DNA of 64,000 nucleotides from Paraburkholderia sp. BL23I1N1 (GCF_003610295.1 NZ_RAPV01000001.1:4402001-4466000); one strand, 5' to 3'; positions 10,628 to 19,158 are shown, counted from the stretch's first letter. Numbers and translations are program-made. The notes: generated by a model from the letters alone, not told the origin.

Positions 10628-10969
10628 TTATTGACTTAAAACCCACTGGATTAATGTGTGAGCATCTTCGGGTGTCAATGGGCCACCGCGATCCGCCGGA
10701 AGCGGCATGGCCATGTCGCCCCAGTGGGCCTTGCCGCCGAGCCGCAGCTTGTGCTCAAGCATTACGCTGGCGTTTGGCACGCCGCGATAGCGTTCCGCGA
10801 TCTGCTCAAACGAAGGCGCGAGGAAAGGCGCATCCCGGGTATGGCAGAACATGCAATGCTGCTGATCGACCAGCGCTGTCGGCTCGGACTGGGCAAGCGC
10901 TGCACCGCTTGCTGCCAGCAACAGCGCAAGTACGCTTGCGGTCAGATAGTGCAGAGGCGGGGCATTCAC
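10628..10969 (-). CDS. periplasmic class I cytochrome c
   Basis: The GTG start at 10969 gives 113 residues with an N-terminal signal peptide (hydrophobic core around residues 8-25, cleavage near ALA-Q). The haem-binding motif is CMFCH (CXXCH), and the likely axial Met lies in GDMAMPLP, as in small c551/c8-like cytochromes. The C-terminus LTPEDAHTLIQWVLSQ is the usual closing helix. It should carry electrons in the periplasm. It is the first gene of a three-gene unit, and a class II FNR promoter at 11000-11040 lies directly upstream, so expression at low oxygen is likely. Confidence 0.88.
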   Translation of the reverse strand: MNAPPLHYLTASVLALLLAASGAALAQSEPTALVDQQHCMFCHTRDAPFLAPSFEQIAERYRGVPNASVMLEHKLRLGGKAHWGDMAMPLPADRGGPLTPEDAHTLIQWVLSQ

Positions 10970-10999
10970 GATACACACTCCATGGCGGGTTTTGAGTTC

Positions 11000-11040
11000 A
11001 GTGTAGAGGCGCCGCCGCCGGTGCGATTGACTCATATCAA
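11000..11040 (-). promoter_or_regulatory. class II FNR promoter of the cytochrome c unit
   Basis: Box read on + as TTGAC TCAT ATCAA (11027-11040), one mismatch to consensus, with TACACT on the minus strand (11000-11005) 31 bp away. Transcription would start near 10993, about 24 nt before the GTG codon. Confidence 0.75.
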
Positions 11041-11236
11041 ACCGATGTTTCGCGTTGCGTTCGACCGTCCGCCACGGTCAGTTACTTTCCTCGGGGTTCG
11101 CAACATCGAAATGACCGACCGGCTGAGCGAGCACGGCAACGCTGTCGCGCGGCAAGCGCATTTCGCCGGCTAGTGGGCTGCGGTTCGGCCAGCCACGGGC
11201 CGCGACTGCCAGCCCGGCGCCCAGCCAAAGAGGCCG

Positions 11237-11354
11237 CTTGACGCTGCGTTCGATACTCATGGCTATCCGATCGAAACAGGCGGCGCGTCGTTTGCTCGAC
11301 GAAGTAGGCGGCAAGCCGGTCATGCTCCACAGCGGCTACTTCCGTTTTTGCGAG
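11237..11354 (+). pseudogene. truncated DUF1488 gene fragment
   Basis: The stretch encodes AAFDTHGYPIE in one frame and QAARRLLDEVGGKPVMLHSGYFRFCE in the next. Together they match the C-terminal 40 residues of the intact DUF1488-type protein at 62834-63112 (GAFEAHRGAIEDAAQRLLGE... and LHSGYFRFCE). The N-terminal half is absent, there is a frameshift near 11273, and the stop codon is changed to CGA. It is therefore a decayed partial copy. The rest of the 11041-11383 gap holds nothing I recognise. Confidence 0.8.
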
Positions 11355-11383
11355 CGAAGCGGCGTCAGAGGGCCGCTCCGTCC

Positions 11384-12415
11384 CTACGACACGACTTCGG
11401 CAAGCGGTCGCCGCGGCGAATGAGGCGTTTGCCGGCCGCGGCCGATACGCAGCAGCAATTGCGGTACGCCGTCCAGATTCAGGGCGGCACGCAATCTGTC
11501 ACGCAGTGAAGCCACTTCGATCGGCTGATTGAGGTAGGACGCCGTGATGCCCTCGTCCGCGGCGGTAAGCAGTACCCGTTCAAGCGCCTGACCTGCCGCC
11601 AGCCACGCTGCGGCATCGTCCGCTCCGGTGGCGATACACAGCAGTAACGGCGAGCCGGTGACCAGCGTGTGATGGGCGGCTGCCATGCCGCCGCCCAGGT
11701 CGAACGTGCGAATCACCGAACCTACCAGGGGCACCGCGAGATCGAGCAGGTCGCGCATGCCCGGCGACAACGCTGGCATGCCATCCTGGCTGCGTTTCGA
11801 ATGGATCCAGCTCGCGAGTTCGCGCCTGAAGCGCGGATCCTTGAATTGCGCCTGATCGGCTTCAGCGATCAGCGTGGCGAGGTGCTCGCGGATGGCCGCG
11901 TTCCCGGCGCAGACAATGTCGGCACCCTCGGCGGCGCCGGCTTCCTCGAGCCGCAACTGGAGTTCGACCGGGACGGGTTCGTCAGCGAAGGTTTCACGGG
12001 TCGTGACGCGCCGCGGCATGGCGTCGAATAGTGGTGCAAGGCTGGCGTCGCAACGGCCGTCGCGCAAGATCCGCAGATGCGCCAGCACGTCCACGTCGGC
12101 AGGCGAGGGAAACAGTGTGATCGCGTAGGCAAGACCGAAGCGGCTCAGCGCAACGCGGAGATTGAAAAGCGCCGCGCCACAGCTGATGATCAGCTCACGG
12201 TCAAAGGGATCGACCACCGGCAGCGCTCGCATACGGTCCGCGCACAACGTGACGCAGTCACCGTCGACGATGAAATGCCACGGTTGCGTATTATGGTTGG
12301 ATGGCGCCAACACCGCGTATCGCAGTGCAAATCGCAGTTTTTCTTCGATGCCGGCATTCGGGTCGACTTGATGTTCGTCGATGGACCAGGCGGTGTTTTG
12401 GGGAAGTGCGTTCAT
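11384..12415 (-). CDS. Acg-type nitroreductase-family FMN protein
   Basis: This 343-residue protein is longer than simple nitroreductases and has the two-lobed layout of the Acg group (M. tuberculosis Rv2032). An N-terminal half carries LRYAVLAPSNHNTQPWHF, the flavin phosphate contact region, and a C-terminal half carries GSPLLLCIATGADDAAAWLAAGQALERVLL. Acg itself is a DosR-regulated dormancy protein thought to bind or store FMN rather than act as a typical reductase. The gene follows fnr by 27 bp with a strong AAAGGAGGAGA ribosome site, so it is likely the last gene of the receiver-fnr-nitroreductase operon. Confidence 0.85.
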   Translation of the reverse strand: MNALPQNTAWSIDEHQVDPNAGIEEKLRFALRYAVLAPSNHNTQPWHFIVDGDCVTLCADRMRALPVVDPFDRELIISCGAALFNLRVALSRFGLAYAITLFPSPADVDVLAHLRILRDGRCDASLAPLFDAMPRRVTTRETFADEPVPVELQLRLEEAGAAEGADIVCAGNAAIREHLATLIAEADQAQFKDPRFRRELASWIHSKRSQDGMPALSPGMRDLLDLAVPLVGSVIRTFDLGGGMAAAHHTLVTGSPLLLCIATGADDAAAWLAAGQALERVLLTAADEGITASYLNQPIEVASLRDRLRAALNLDGVPQLLLRIGRGRQTPHSPRRPLAEVVS

Positions 12416-12442
12416 TCAGGGTCTCCTCCTTTTCGTCTGGCG

Positions 12443-13225
12443 CTACACGCGCGCGAGGCCTTCGAGGTCGAGAATCCTGATCTGTTTGCCATGCGTATCG
12501 ACAAGCCCGTCCTTCTGAAATTTCGAAAACATGCGGCTGACGGTTTCGAGTTTCATCCCAAGATAGCTGCCGATCTCCTCCCGTGTCATGCGCAGATTGA
12601 ATGTGGCCGGCGAGTAGCCGCGTGTCTTGAGTCTTCCTGAGAGGTTCAGCAGGAATGCGGCGACCCGCTGCTCGGCGGACATCGTGCCGAGCAGCATCAT
12701 CAGTGTCGCCTCGCGAACGATCTCGCTGCCCATCAGGCGATGGACGTGCTGTTGCACGGCCTTCACCTCGCGACACATGACTTCGAGCAAATGGAACGGG
12801 ATGATGCAGACGTTGCTGTCCTCGATGGCGATCGCGTCGCAGCTGTGTTTGCCTGAACATACGCCGTCGAGACCGAGCGAATCGCCGGCGAGATGAAAGC
12901 CAGTGACCTGTTCGCGACCGTCGCGATGCATGACGACGGTCTTGAACGAACCGGCGCGGACCGCATAGATACTCTGGAACGAATCGTTGGCGCCGTATAG
13001 CGATTCACCCTGTTTGATGGTGCGCGAAACGCACATCAGCGACTCCATGCGCTCGAGTTCGGCCGGCGTCAAGCCTTGCGGCATGCAGATCGAGCGCAGC
13101 GAGCAGGTCGAGCAGCGTGCGGCGGGGCGGGCCAGTACTGACGGCGCGAGCGGGGAATGACCTGACGTCGGCAGTGGGACACGCTGCAGCGGCATGATTT
13201 CAGTGTATTCGGCGACGTCAGACAT
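12443..13225 (-). CDS. fnr: FNR/Anr-type oxygen-sensing transcription factor
   Basis: This 260-residue Crp/Fnr-family regulator starts at 13225 after ACAGGAGA; a longer frame upstream overlaps the preceding gene and lacks support. Cysteines at 38, 41 and 47 form CX2CX5C, and a fourth Cys lies in SNVCIIPF at the position of E. coli FNR C122, so a 4Fe-4S oxygen sensor is expected. The C-terminal HTH (MTREEIGSYLGMKLETVSRMF) has E..SR in the recognition helix, the combination that reads TTGAT half-sites. That is precisely the box repeated through this window, so it is the natural candidate controller. It overlaps the upstream receiver gene by 8 nt, implying coupled translation. Confidence 0.95.
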   Translation of the reverse strand: MSDVAEYTEIMPLQRVPLPTSGHSPLAPSVLARPAARCSTCSLRSICMPQGLTPAELERMESLMCVSRTIKQGESLYGANDSFQSIYAVRAGSFKTVVMHRDGREQVTGFHLAGDSLGLDGVCSGKHSCDAIAIEDSNVCIIPFHLLEVMCREVKAVQQHVHRLMGSEIVREATLMMLLGTMSAEQRVAAFLLNLSGRLKTRGYSPATFNLRMTREEIGSYLGMKLETVSRMFSKFQKDGLVDTHGKQIRILDLEGLARV

Positions 13226-13649
13226 GATGTTCTCCTGTGTAGTTGAGGCCACGTGCGCTGCGCTCGTGGGCAATCCGCTTGATCGTGTTGCATGCAAGAT
13301 CGAATTCACTCGTCTTGTCGAAAAAGTACTGAGCGCCAGCCGCGAGGCACGCCTGCCTGAAGCCCGCGCTCGAATGATTCGTCAGTACGATCGTGATCAC
13401 CGGCGACGTGCTGTGCGAGATGCTCTGCAGCAGTTCAATACCGGTGCCGCCGGCCAGGCGAAAATCCACGACCACGACGTCGGTTCTGGTTGCGCCGATA
13501 CCGGCGAGCGCGGTATCGGATTCCTCGGCTTCGCCGACAATCTCGACACCGTCAATTGCGCCGAAGCGCGCCGCCATCCGCCGTCTGATCGGGATCGTGT
13601 CTTCAACGAGGAAAACGCGCAGTGCTTGCAGGGACGGGCTTGAGTTCAT
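13218..13649 (-). CDS. stand-alone response-regulator receiver protein
   Basis: The 143-residue protein is a single CheY-like receiver domain: the acidic pair in FLVEDT, the phosphorylatable Asp in VVVDFRLAGGTG, Thr in VLTNHSS and Lys in FFDKTSEFD. No output domain follows, only a short tail. It overlaps the start of fnr by 8 nt and so is translationally coupled to it. It may relay phosphate from one of the two HisKA_3 kinases in the window, or modulate FNR by contact; both are inferences. A 24-bp palindrome lies 74 bp upstream. Confidence 0.88.
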   Translation of the reverse strand: MNSSPSLQALRVFLVEDTIPIRRRMAARFGAIDGVEIVGEAEESDTALAGIGATRTDVVVVDFRLAGGTGIELLQSISHSTSPVITIVLTNHSSAGFRQACLAAGAQYFFDKTSEFDLACNTIKRIAHERSARGLNYTGEHHV

Positions 13650-13722
13650 GGCTCGAAGTATCGGCCGCGCCGTCTCAAATTAAAATCGGCGGCGAACGAA
13701 CTTCAGGTAGGCGAGCGCGAAG

Positions 13723-13746
13723 GTGTGTAGGGGATTTCCTACACAC
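13723..13746. promoter_or_regulatory. 24-bp palindrome, candidate operator
   Basis: GTGTGTAGG (13723-13731) and CCTACACAC (13738-13746) are perfect inverted arms around GGATTT. The site lies in the 191-bp gap upstream of the receiver-fnr unit. It lacks a following T-run in either direction, so an operator is likelier than a terminator. A related half-site TTTTCCTACACGG occurs at about 25948-25960. Confidence 0.5.
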
Positions 13747-13840
13747 GGCAAATGCGGAAGCAAATGTAGCCGCGTGAGCGGCGAATTGATGTGACGATTG
13801 GAGCTAACCCGACGGCCTGCGCGCCGTCCCGGGTCCAGAT

Positions 13841-14488
13841 CTAGATTTCGTCGTCTTCTCCGAGCAGTTTGTGGCGCAGCGCGTAACGCACCAGCGCGGC
13901 TTCGTGCGGCATCTGCATTTTTTCAAGGATGCGCGTTTTATAGGTGCTCACCGTCTTGCTGCTGACACACAACTCCGCGGCGATTTCGGTCAAGGTCTGG
14001 CCCGCGGCGATGCGGCGGAACACATCGAATTCACGGTCGGACAGACGTTGATGGGGCAACGTGTCCGCAGGCTCGTTCAGGCTCTGCGCAAAACGTTCGG
14101 CTATCGCGAGACTCACATAAACGCCACCAGATGCGACTTTGGTGACCGCGGCGACTAGCTCGGCGCTGGCACTTTCCTTGGTTAGATACCCTGATGCCCC
14201 CGCCTTGAAAGCGCGCACCGCGTACTGCTGCTCCGCATGCATGGTGAGCACAAGGATTCGCAGTGCCGGCTTTTCCTCCTTGATCTGCTTGATCAGTTCG
14301 ACGCCGTTTCTGCCCGGCATCGACAGATCGAGCACGAGCACGTCGGCCGCGCTCGAACGGACCAGCGCGATCGTGCTGATGCCGTCATTGGCCTCGCCGA
14401 CCACCTCGAAGCCGCTTGCGTTTTGCAGGATATGCCGCAGGCCATCGCGTACGAGGGCATGGTCGTCGGCTATCAGCGCTCGAATCAT
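13841..14488 (-). CDS. NarL/LuxR-type response regulator
   Basis: The 215-residue protein has an N-terminal receiver (IADDHALVRDGL; phospho-Asp in VLVLDLSMPGRNG; Lys in GYLTKESA) and a C-terminal LuxR-type HTH at about residues 148-205 (LSDREFDVFRRIAAGQTLTEIA, then SSKTVSTYKTRILEKM). It overlaps the kinase gene by 4 nt (ATGA at 14485-14488), so the two form a cognate pair. It may act on the palindrome at 13723-13746 and so link this system to the fnr operon; this is inferred from position only. Confidence 0.93.
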   Translation of the reverse strand: MIRALIADDHALVRDGLRHILQNASGFEVVGEANDGISTIALVRSSAADVLVLDLSMPGRNGVELIKQIKEEKPALRILVLTMHAEQQYAVRAFKAGASGYLTKESASAELVAAVTKVASGGVYVSLAIAERFAQSLNEPADTLPHQRLSDREFDVFRRIAAGQTLTEIAAELCVSSKTVSTYKTRILEKMQMPHEAALVRYALRHKLLGEDDEI

Positions 14489-16629
14489 GTTTGCATCTCC
14501 TGCTGTTGCACCGCCGTGACCGGAAAGGTGACGGTCAGCGCAAAGCCGTTGCCATTGGAAGTGTGGATGTCGACCGTGCCGCCCAGCATGTGTGCCCGTT
14601 CGCGGATACCGAGCAGGCCAAACGATTTCTCGGCGGAGGTGGGCGAGCGGTTCGCGCCCTGGCCGTTATCCGCGATTTTCAGCACGCAAACGGCTCCTTC
14701 GACCCGGACTGTCAGCGTGACGAGCGTCGCTTCCGCATGACGGGCAACATTGGTCAACGCTTCCTGGACGATACGAAATAGCGTTGTCGCGCCATTCGGC
14801 GTAAAGCTGGTGTCGCCGACTTCGACCCGGCGCTCCACATCGATGCCGTAGCGGTTTGTAAAGTCATTGGCGAGCCATTCGATCGCCGGAATCAGACCGA
14901 GATCGTCGAGCATGACCGGGCGCAGATCGGCAGCGATCCGGCGCACTGACGCGACCGTCGCATCGATCAACCGGCGCATCCCACGCAGTTGCTGAAGCAG
15001 GCGCGGTTCAGCAGCAGTTTCGAGCTCCTGTTCGACCGACGAAATGTCCATCTTGAGGGCAGTCAATTGCTGCCCAAGGTCGTCGTGCAGCTCGCGTGCG
15101 ATGCGGGTTTTTTCTTCTTCGCGAACTTTCTGCAGATTCGCCGAGAGTTCGCGTAGCTCCTCGCGCGATTGCCGCTGCGCATTTTCCGCTTTGACCCGTT
15201 CAGTGATGTCGCGCAGCATGACCGTGTACAGCTTGCCATCGCCATCGCGGATCTGCGAGATCGACGCTTCAATAGGAAACTCTTCGCCGTTGCTCCGCAA
15301 GCCGAACAGCACACGTTGCTTGCCCATCTGGCGGTCGGAAACGCCGGTCACGCCGAATTGTTCGACATGCCGCGCGTGTCCCGCGCGAAAGCGCTCGGGA
15401 ATGAAGCGCGAGAGCGAGGCGCCGACCGCTTCCATCGCGGTGCATCCAAAAACCTGTTCAGCCATTGGATTGAAGATGACGATGTTCTGCCGTTCGTCGA
15501 CGGTAATGATGGCTTCCATCGATGAGCGGATGATCCCCATCATGCGTGCCTCGTCCAGGGTCGACTGGCTGCGCGCCTTGCTCGTCGCGGCCGATCCGGC
15601 GCCGCGCCCTCTGACGATCAGGAAGGCGATGGCACTGAAGAGGCACGCTGCCGCAACGCCGGCGATCAGCACCGTGGTTTCTGCAAATTCGTCCTCGGCT
15701 CGCAGATAGCGGCCGCTCGCCGTGTACGACAGCGTGATAGGTACACCGCCGACGCGCAAGGTGTCGGTTTTGCGGAAGACCGGGCCCGTCTCCACCAGGT
15801 CGTCGTCTGCTGCGGCGGACGAATAAAGCAGTGTGGCAGGGGTTCCGGTGAATACCTGCAGATCGATGCGCCGTTGCCGGGCAAGAGCGTTGTCGAACAC
15901 GCGGGTAGTGTCCAGCGCAGCTACCAGCAGCTGCTTGATGCCCGCGCGGCGCGCTTGTGATGTCGACGGCAATCCGGCGTCCGAATACACCGGAAAATAC
16001 ACGTAGAGACGAGGGTGAGGGTTCGAGCCGACATCGCCGAACGGCGCTGCGTTCGCGTCGAGCGCGCTTGCCCCTGTATCGATGGCATGCAGCAACGCCG
16101 CCCGGCTCGCGGGAGCGCTCGCCAGGTCGTAGCCGACCGGCATCACATCGACGGCGGCCGGCGCCATCTGGATCACCGGAGCAACCGGTTGTGGCGCGGC
16201 GGCTGGTCCGGTAACGTTAGCGGTGCCGCCCGTCAGGCGGGCGACAGCGGCGGCGTCAATCTCAGCATAGCCAAGTGAGCGCACCACCGACGACGCTTGG
16301 TCCAGATCGAGTTGCGCGACATATCGACGCCAGGCGTCGGCATCGTCCGCCAGCGCGACGGAGAGCAAGCCGCGCGCGCCGCGCAGCAGTGATTCGCTGG
16401 AGGTGAGCTCGCGCTGCAGGTCAGCGGTGATATGTGCAGTATTCTGTTCAAAGCGGCTGTTGGCGGAGCGCAATGACTGCTCGCCGACCCAACGCCATGC
16501 ACCAAGCGCAGCCACAAGAACGACAGCGAATGTGACTGCCGCGACAAGCATGGGACGCCGCTCAGGCGGGACAACCCGCATGGGCAAAGGCGATTTTTTA
16601 GCGAACGGCGTTTTACCGCGAGAGGGCAT
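14485..16629 (-). CDS. membrane sensor histidine kinase (CHASE-PAS-HisKA_3-HATPase)
   Basis: This 714-residue kinase has a first membrane helix at about residues 28-46 and a periplasmic CHASE-like sensor region (LLRGARGLLSVA, VRSLGYAEI, YVYFPVYSD). A second helix follows near residue 330, then a PAS domain (about 370-490; IITVDERQNIVIFNPMAEQVFG), a HisKA_3 segment with the phospho-His in ARELHDDLGQQLTALK, and a C-terminal ATPase lobe (FRIVQEALTNVARHA; SFGLLGIRERA). This architecture belongs with NarX/DegS-like kinases that signal to LuxR-type regulators, as encoded next door. The ligand is unknown. Confidence 0.92.
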   Translation of the reverse strand: MPSRGKTPFAKKSPLPMRVVPPERRPMLVAAVTFAVVLVAALGAWRWVGEQSLRSANSRFEQNTAHITADLQRELTSSESLLRGARGLLSVALADDADAWRRYVAQLDLDQASSVVRSLGYAEIDAAAVARLTGGTANVTGPAAAPQPVAPVIQMAPAAVDVMPVGYDLASAPASRAALLHAIDTGASALDANAAPFGDVGSNPHPRLYVYFPVYSDAGLPSTSQARRAGIKQLLVAALDTTRVFDNALARQRRIDLQVFTGTPATLLYSSAAADDDLVETGPVFRKTDTLRVGGVPITLSYTASGRYLRAEDEFAETTVLIAGVAAACLFSAIAFLIVRGRGAGSAATSKARSQSTLDEARMMGIIRSSMEAIITVDERQNIVIFNPMAEQVFGCTAMEAVGASLSRFIPERFRAGHARHVEQFGVTGVSDRQMGKQRVLFGLRSNGEEFPIEASISQIRDGDGKLYTVMLRDITERVKAENAQRQSREELRELSANLQKVREEEKTRIARELHDDLGQQLTALKMDISSVEQELETAAEPRLLQQLRGMRRLIDATVASVRRIAADLRPVMLDDLGLIPAIEWLANDFTNRYGIDVERRVEVGDTSFTPNGATTLFRIVQEALTNVARHAEATLVTLTVRVEGAVCVLKIADNGQGANRSPTSAEKSFGLLGIRERAHMLGGTVDIHTSNGNGFALTVTFPVTAVQQQEMQT

Positions 16630-16836
16630 GTGCGCCTCGTTGGATGGTAGGCAATCCGCTACGCTGACTGATGACGCAGGCGCGGCGCGGATCGGGAAAC
16701 TTCACGGTGATTTTCGATAACTGCGGCCAGCCGGAACAACGCATGCGTCGCCTATTGTGCGCGGTTTGCACGGATCGTGCCAGTATGCAGCCACCTTGCG
16801 ATGGGAGCCGCGCCGGGGGCCGAGGCTCCAAAAAAG

Positions 16837-16860
16837 AAGCGCCCTGAAAACCGGGCGCTT
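16837..16860 (-). terminator. intrinsic terminator of the USP operon
   Basis: AAGCGCCC (16837-16844) and GGGCGCTT (16853-16860) form a perfect 8-bp stem. Reading the minus strand, the hairpin is followed by CTTTTTT, so it terminates the transcript coming from 16906-19112. A second perfect 10-bp hairpin, AATTGCGCGA (16863-16872) with TCGCGCAATT (16882-16891), stands immediately before it. Confidence 0.85.
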
Positions 16861-16905
16861 TAAATTGCGCGAGGGCTTTTTTCGCGCAATTCCTGCATTG
16901 CCAGA

Positions 16906-17733
16906 TCAGTGCGACATCAGCACCGGCACAGTCATTGACTGAAGCATGGTCCGTGTGACGCCGCCGAGCAGCCGTTCCTGCACGCGCGTATGCCCATATG
17001 CACCCATTACCACCAGATCGATATGATGATCGGCCAGCATGTTCAACAGCAGCGCACCCGTGGGGACCCCGGCCACCTTGGGTGCGGCCGCGAATCCTGC
17101 CTGGATGCCGTGCCGTTCAAGCCAGGCGGCGACGTCGATGCCGGCTGGCGCTTCACTGTCCGGGTGACGCTGCAGGGTCATCACGGTGACGAATTTCGCG
17201 CGTTTGATCAGCGGCAAGGCGTCGGCCATCGCCCGGGCGCTCTCGCGGCTGCCGTCCCACGCGATCATCACGTTTTCGGCAAACGAACGGACGGCCCCGG
17301 CATAGGGCAGCACAATGGCAGGGCGGCCCGAGCTCATCAGCACGTCCTCGACAAAGTGGCGTGCGATATAGGATGACGGGTCGTCGGGATCATCCTGACC
17401 GAGGATCAGGAGGTCGGCGTGGCGCGCGTGCAGGACCGCTGCTTCCGCCGCCGGCCCGCCCGGCGCCCGCCATTCCACGCTGCGCCCAGTCCGTTCGCCC
17501 GCCGCCAGAAAGCGCGCCTGCGCGTCTTTAAGGTTGGCCTCGTGTTGCGCTTCGCGAATCTCGACCAGTGCGCGTTCGCCGTGGAGAAACATCGGCTGCG
17601 TCAGATCCTGACAAACCACATACAGGCCGATCAGATGCGCGTCGTGCCGGCCGGCTAGTTCAAGTGCGAACTCGATCCTCGCGGTGCTATGGGTGCTGTC
17701 GTCGAGATGCACCAGCATGGTTTTGCAGGTCAT
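16906..17733 (-). CDS. tandem-domain universal stress protein
   Basis: This 275-residue protein has two USP-like halves. The first (about 1-140) begins CKTMLVHLDDSTHSTARIEFA. The second (about 150-275) begins ENVMIAWDGSRESARAMADALP and ends GAYGHTRVQERLLGGVTRTMLQS, close to the G-2x-G-9x-G nucleotide signature. It is cytoplasmic and of the UspE-like length. It overlaps the preceding USP by 4 nt and ends just before an intrinsic terminator, making it the last gene of a three-USP operon led by an FNR-type promoter. It is a close paralogue of the gene at 18276-19112. Confidence 0.92.
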   Translation of the reverse strand: MTCKTMLVHLDDSTHSTARIEFALELAGRHDAHLIGLYVVCQDLTQPMFLHGERALVEIREAQHEANLKDAQARFLAAGERTGRSVEWRAPGGPAAEAAVLHARHADLLILGQDDPDDPSSYIARHFVEDVLMSSGRPAIVLPYAGAVRSFAENVMIAWDGSRESARAMADALPLIKRAKFVTVMTLQRHPDSEAPAGIDVAAWLERHGIQAGFAAAPKVAGVPTGALLLNMLADHHIDLVVMGAYGHTRVQERLLGGVTRTMLQSMTVPVLMSH

Positions 17734-18233
17734 GACGGTTCCCTGATCGGTTCAGCTACCTGTGCGTCGCTTGTCACAGGTTTGGCGCTGTGTGCCGAGA
17801 TCATCAGCACCGCGCACTGCGCGATGCGCAGGAAACGTTCTGCGACACTGCCGAGCACCAGCCTTTGGAAACCCCGCCGTCCATGCGTGCCCATGACCAC
17901 CAGGTCGGCCTTGAAATCGCTTGCCGCGCGCAGTATGCAATGGGCGATGTCGTCGCCCGCCAGGTCGGTTTCGGCGATGCGTGGCGTGCCCTGCACGCCG
18001 GCCCGCTTCATGTTCGCGACTGCATCCTCGATCACGTGCGCGCCTTCCTCGAGCAGCGCCGTGCGGACGTAGGACGGATCGTAACCGGGTACGTCGTATG
18101 ACATCAACGGGACGTCTACGACAAAAAGGGGCTGTAGTTTTGCGCCGGAATCGCGCGCGAGTTGCAAGGCCGCGTCAAGGGCGCGCGCGGAAGTTTCACT
18201 GCCGTCGACGGCAACCAGAATCTGTTGATACAT
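17730..18233 (-). CDS. universal stress protein, single domain
   Basis: This 167-residue protein carries YQQILVAVDGSETSARALDAAL at the N-terminus and GTHGRRGFQRLVLGSVAERFLR, the full ATP-binding USP signature, near residue 125. A polar tail of about 20 residues follows. It is the middle gene of the three-USP operon, 42 bp after the first and overlapping the next by 4 nt. It probably forms dimers like other UspA proteins. The specific role is unknown. Confidence 0.92.
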   Translation of the reverse strand: MYQQILVAVDGSETSARALDAALQLARDSGAKLQPLFVVDVPLMSYDVPGYDPSYVRTALLEEGAHVIEDAVANMKRAGVQGTPRIAETDLAGDDIAHCILRAASDFKADLVVMGTHGRRGFQRLVLGSVAERFLRIAQCAVLMISAHSAKPVTSDAQVAEPIREPS

Positions 18234-18275
18234 GGTGAACTCTCCTGAATGGAACTGACTCGACGTCCCGGTTCG

Positions 18276-19112
18276 TCAATGCGACATCAGTACCGGCACG
18301 GTCATCGATTTAAGGATCGTGCGGGTCGCGCCGCCCATCACCAGTTCCTGCCAGCGGGCGTGTCCGTAAGCACCCATCACAAGCAGATCTGCGCCGATCG
18401 CGGATACCTGTGACAACAGCGCGTCGCCGATCGAGGCATCGCGGCCGACCTCAATATCCTTGACCTCGACGTTCACGCCGTGCCGCGCGATGAGCGTGGC
18501 GATATCCGCGCCCGGAATGCGCGCGCGCGGCTCGCCCCGTTCGCCGTTGACGGTGACGACCGTGGTGGTCTTCGCCGCGCGCATGAACGGCAGCGCATCG
18601 TGTACTGCGCGGGTGGCTTCGCGGCTGCCGTCCCAGGCAATCATCACGTGCGCGCCGGGTGACGTGACGTTGCTGGCGTACGGCACCAGCAACACCGGCC
18701 GGCCTGCGGACATGATCAGGTTTTCAGGGAAAAAATCGCCGACGTACGATTCCGGATCGTGCGCATCGTCCTGGCTGGCAATGATCAGGTCGGCGCACCG
18801 GCCGCGCTGCGGCACGGCGAGGCTGGCGGGGGCGTCGACAGCGATCCACTCGCCGGCAACTTCCGCACGGCTCAGTTCCGCATGAAAGAGCCGTTCGAGC
18901 GCGCCGCGGCGTTCCGCGCGCAACTGTTCGTGCGTACCGTAGTATTCGGCGGTTCCGGCCATAACGTAGAGCGAGCGCGGGTCGGGCGTGAACACGGCAA
19001 ATACGCCGGTCAGATGGGCGTCGAACTGCCTGGCGAGCCGCAGGGCGAATTCGAGCCTGGGGTGCGCGCGCTCACTTGTATCCAGGTGAACGACGATGGT
19101 CTTGTAAGTCAT
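18276..19112 (-). CDS. tandem-domain universal stress protein
   Basis: The start at 19112 (MTYKTIVVHLDTSERAHP) has GGAGCA upstream and gives 278 residues; the longer frame from 19199 would run through the FNR box and was rejected. Two USP-like domains are visible, the second beginning HVMIAWDGSREATRAVHDALP and ending GAYGHARWQELVMGGATRTILKS. It is the first gene of the USP operon and lies 40 nt after the predicted start of transcription from the FNR-type promoter at 19159-19199. Confidence 0.92.
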   Translation of the reverse strand: MTYKTIVVHLDTSERAHPRLEFALRLARQFDAHLTGVFAVFTPDPRSLYVMAGTAEYYGTHEQLRAERRGALERLFHAELSRAEVAGEWIAVDAPASLAVPQRGRCADLIIASQDDAHDPESYVGDFFPENLIMSAGRPVLLVPYASNVTSPGAHVMIAWDGSREATRAVHDALPFMRAAKTTTVVTVNGERGEPRARIPGADIATLIARHGVNVEVKDIEVGRDASIGDALLSQVSAIGADLLVMGAYGHARWQELVMGGATRTILKSMTVPVLMSH

Positions 19113-19158
19113 TGCAGTGCTCCAGAAGTGGGTGAGTGGCGCATGAACGCGTGATCTG

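Noticed and set aside
11078..11323. Possible small minus-strand gene between the nitroreductase and cytochrome units
   Set aside because: Weak start signals, overlaps the DUF1488 remnant, and no recognisable pattern; coding cannot be supported.
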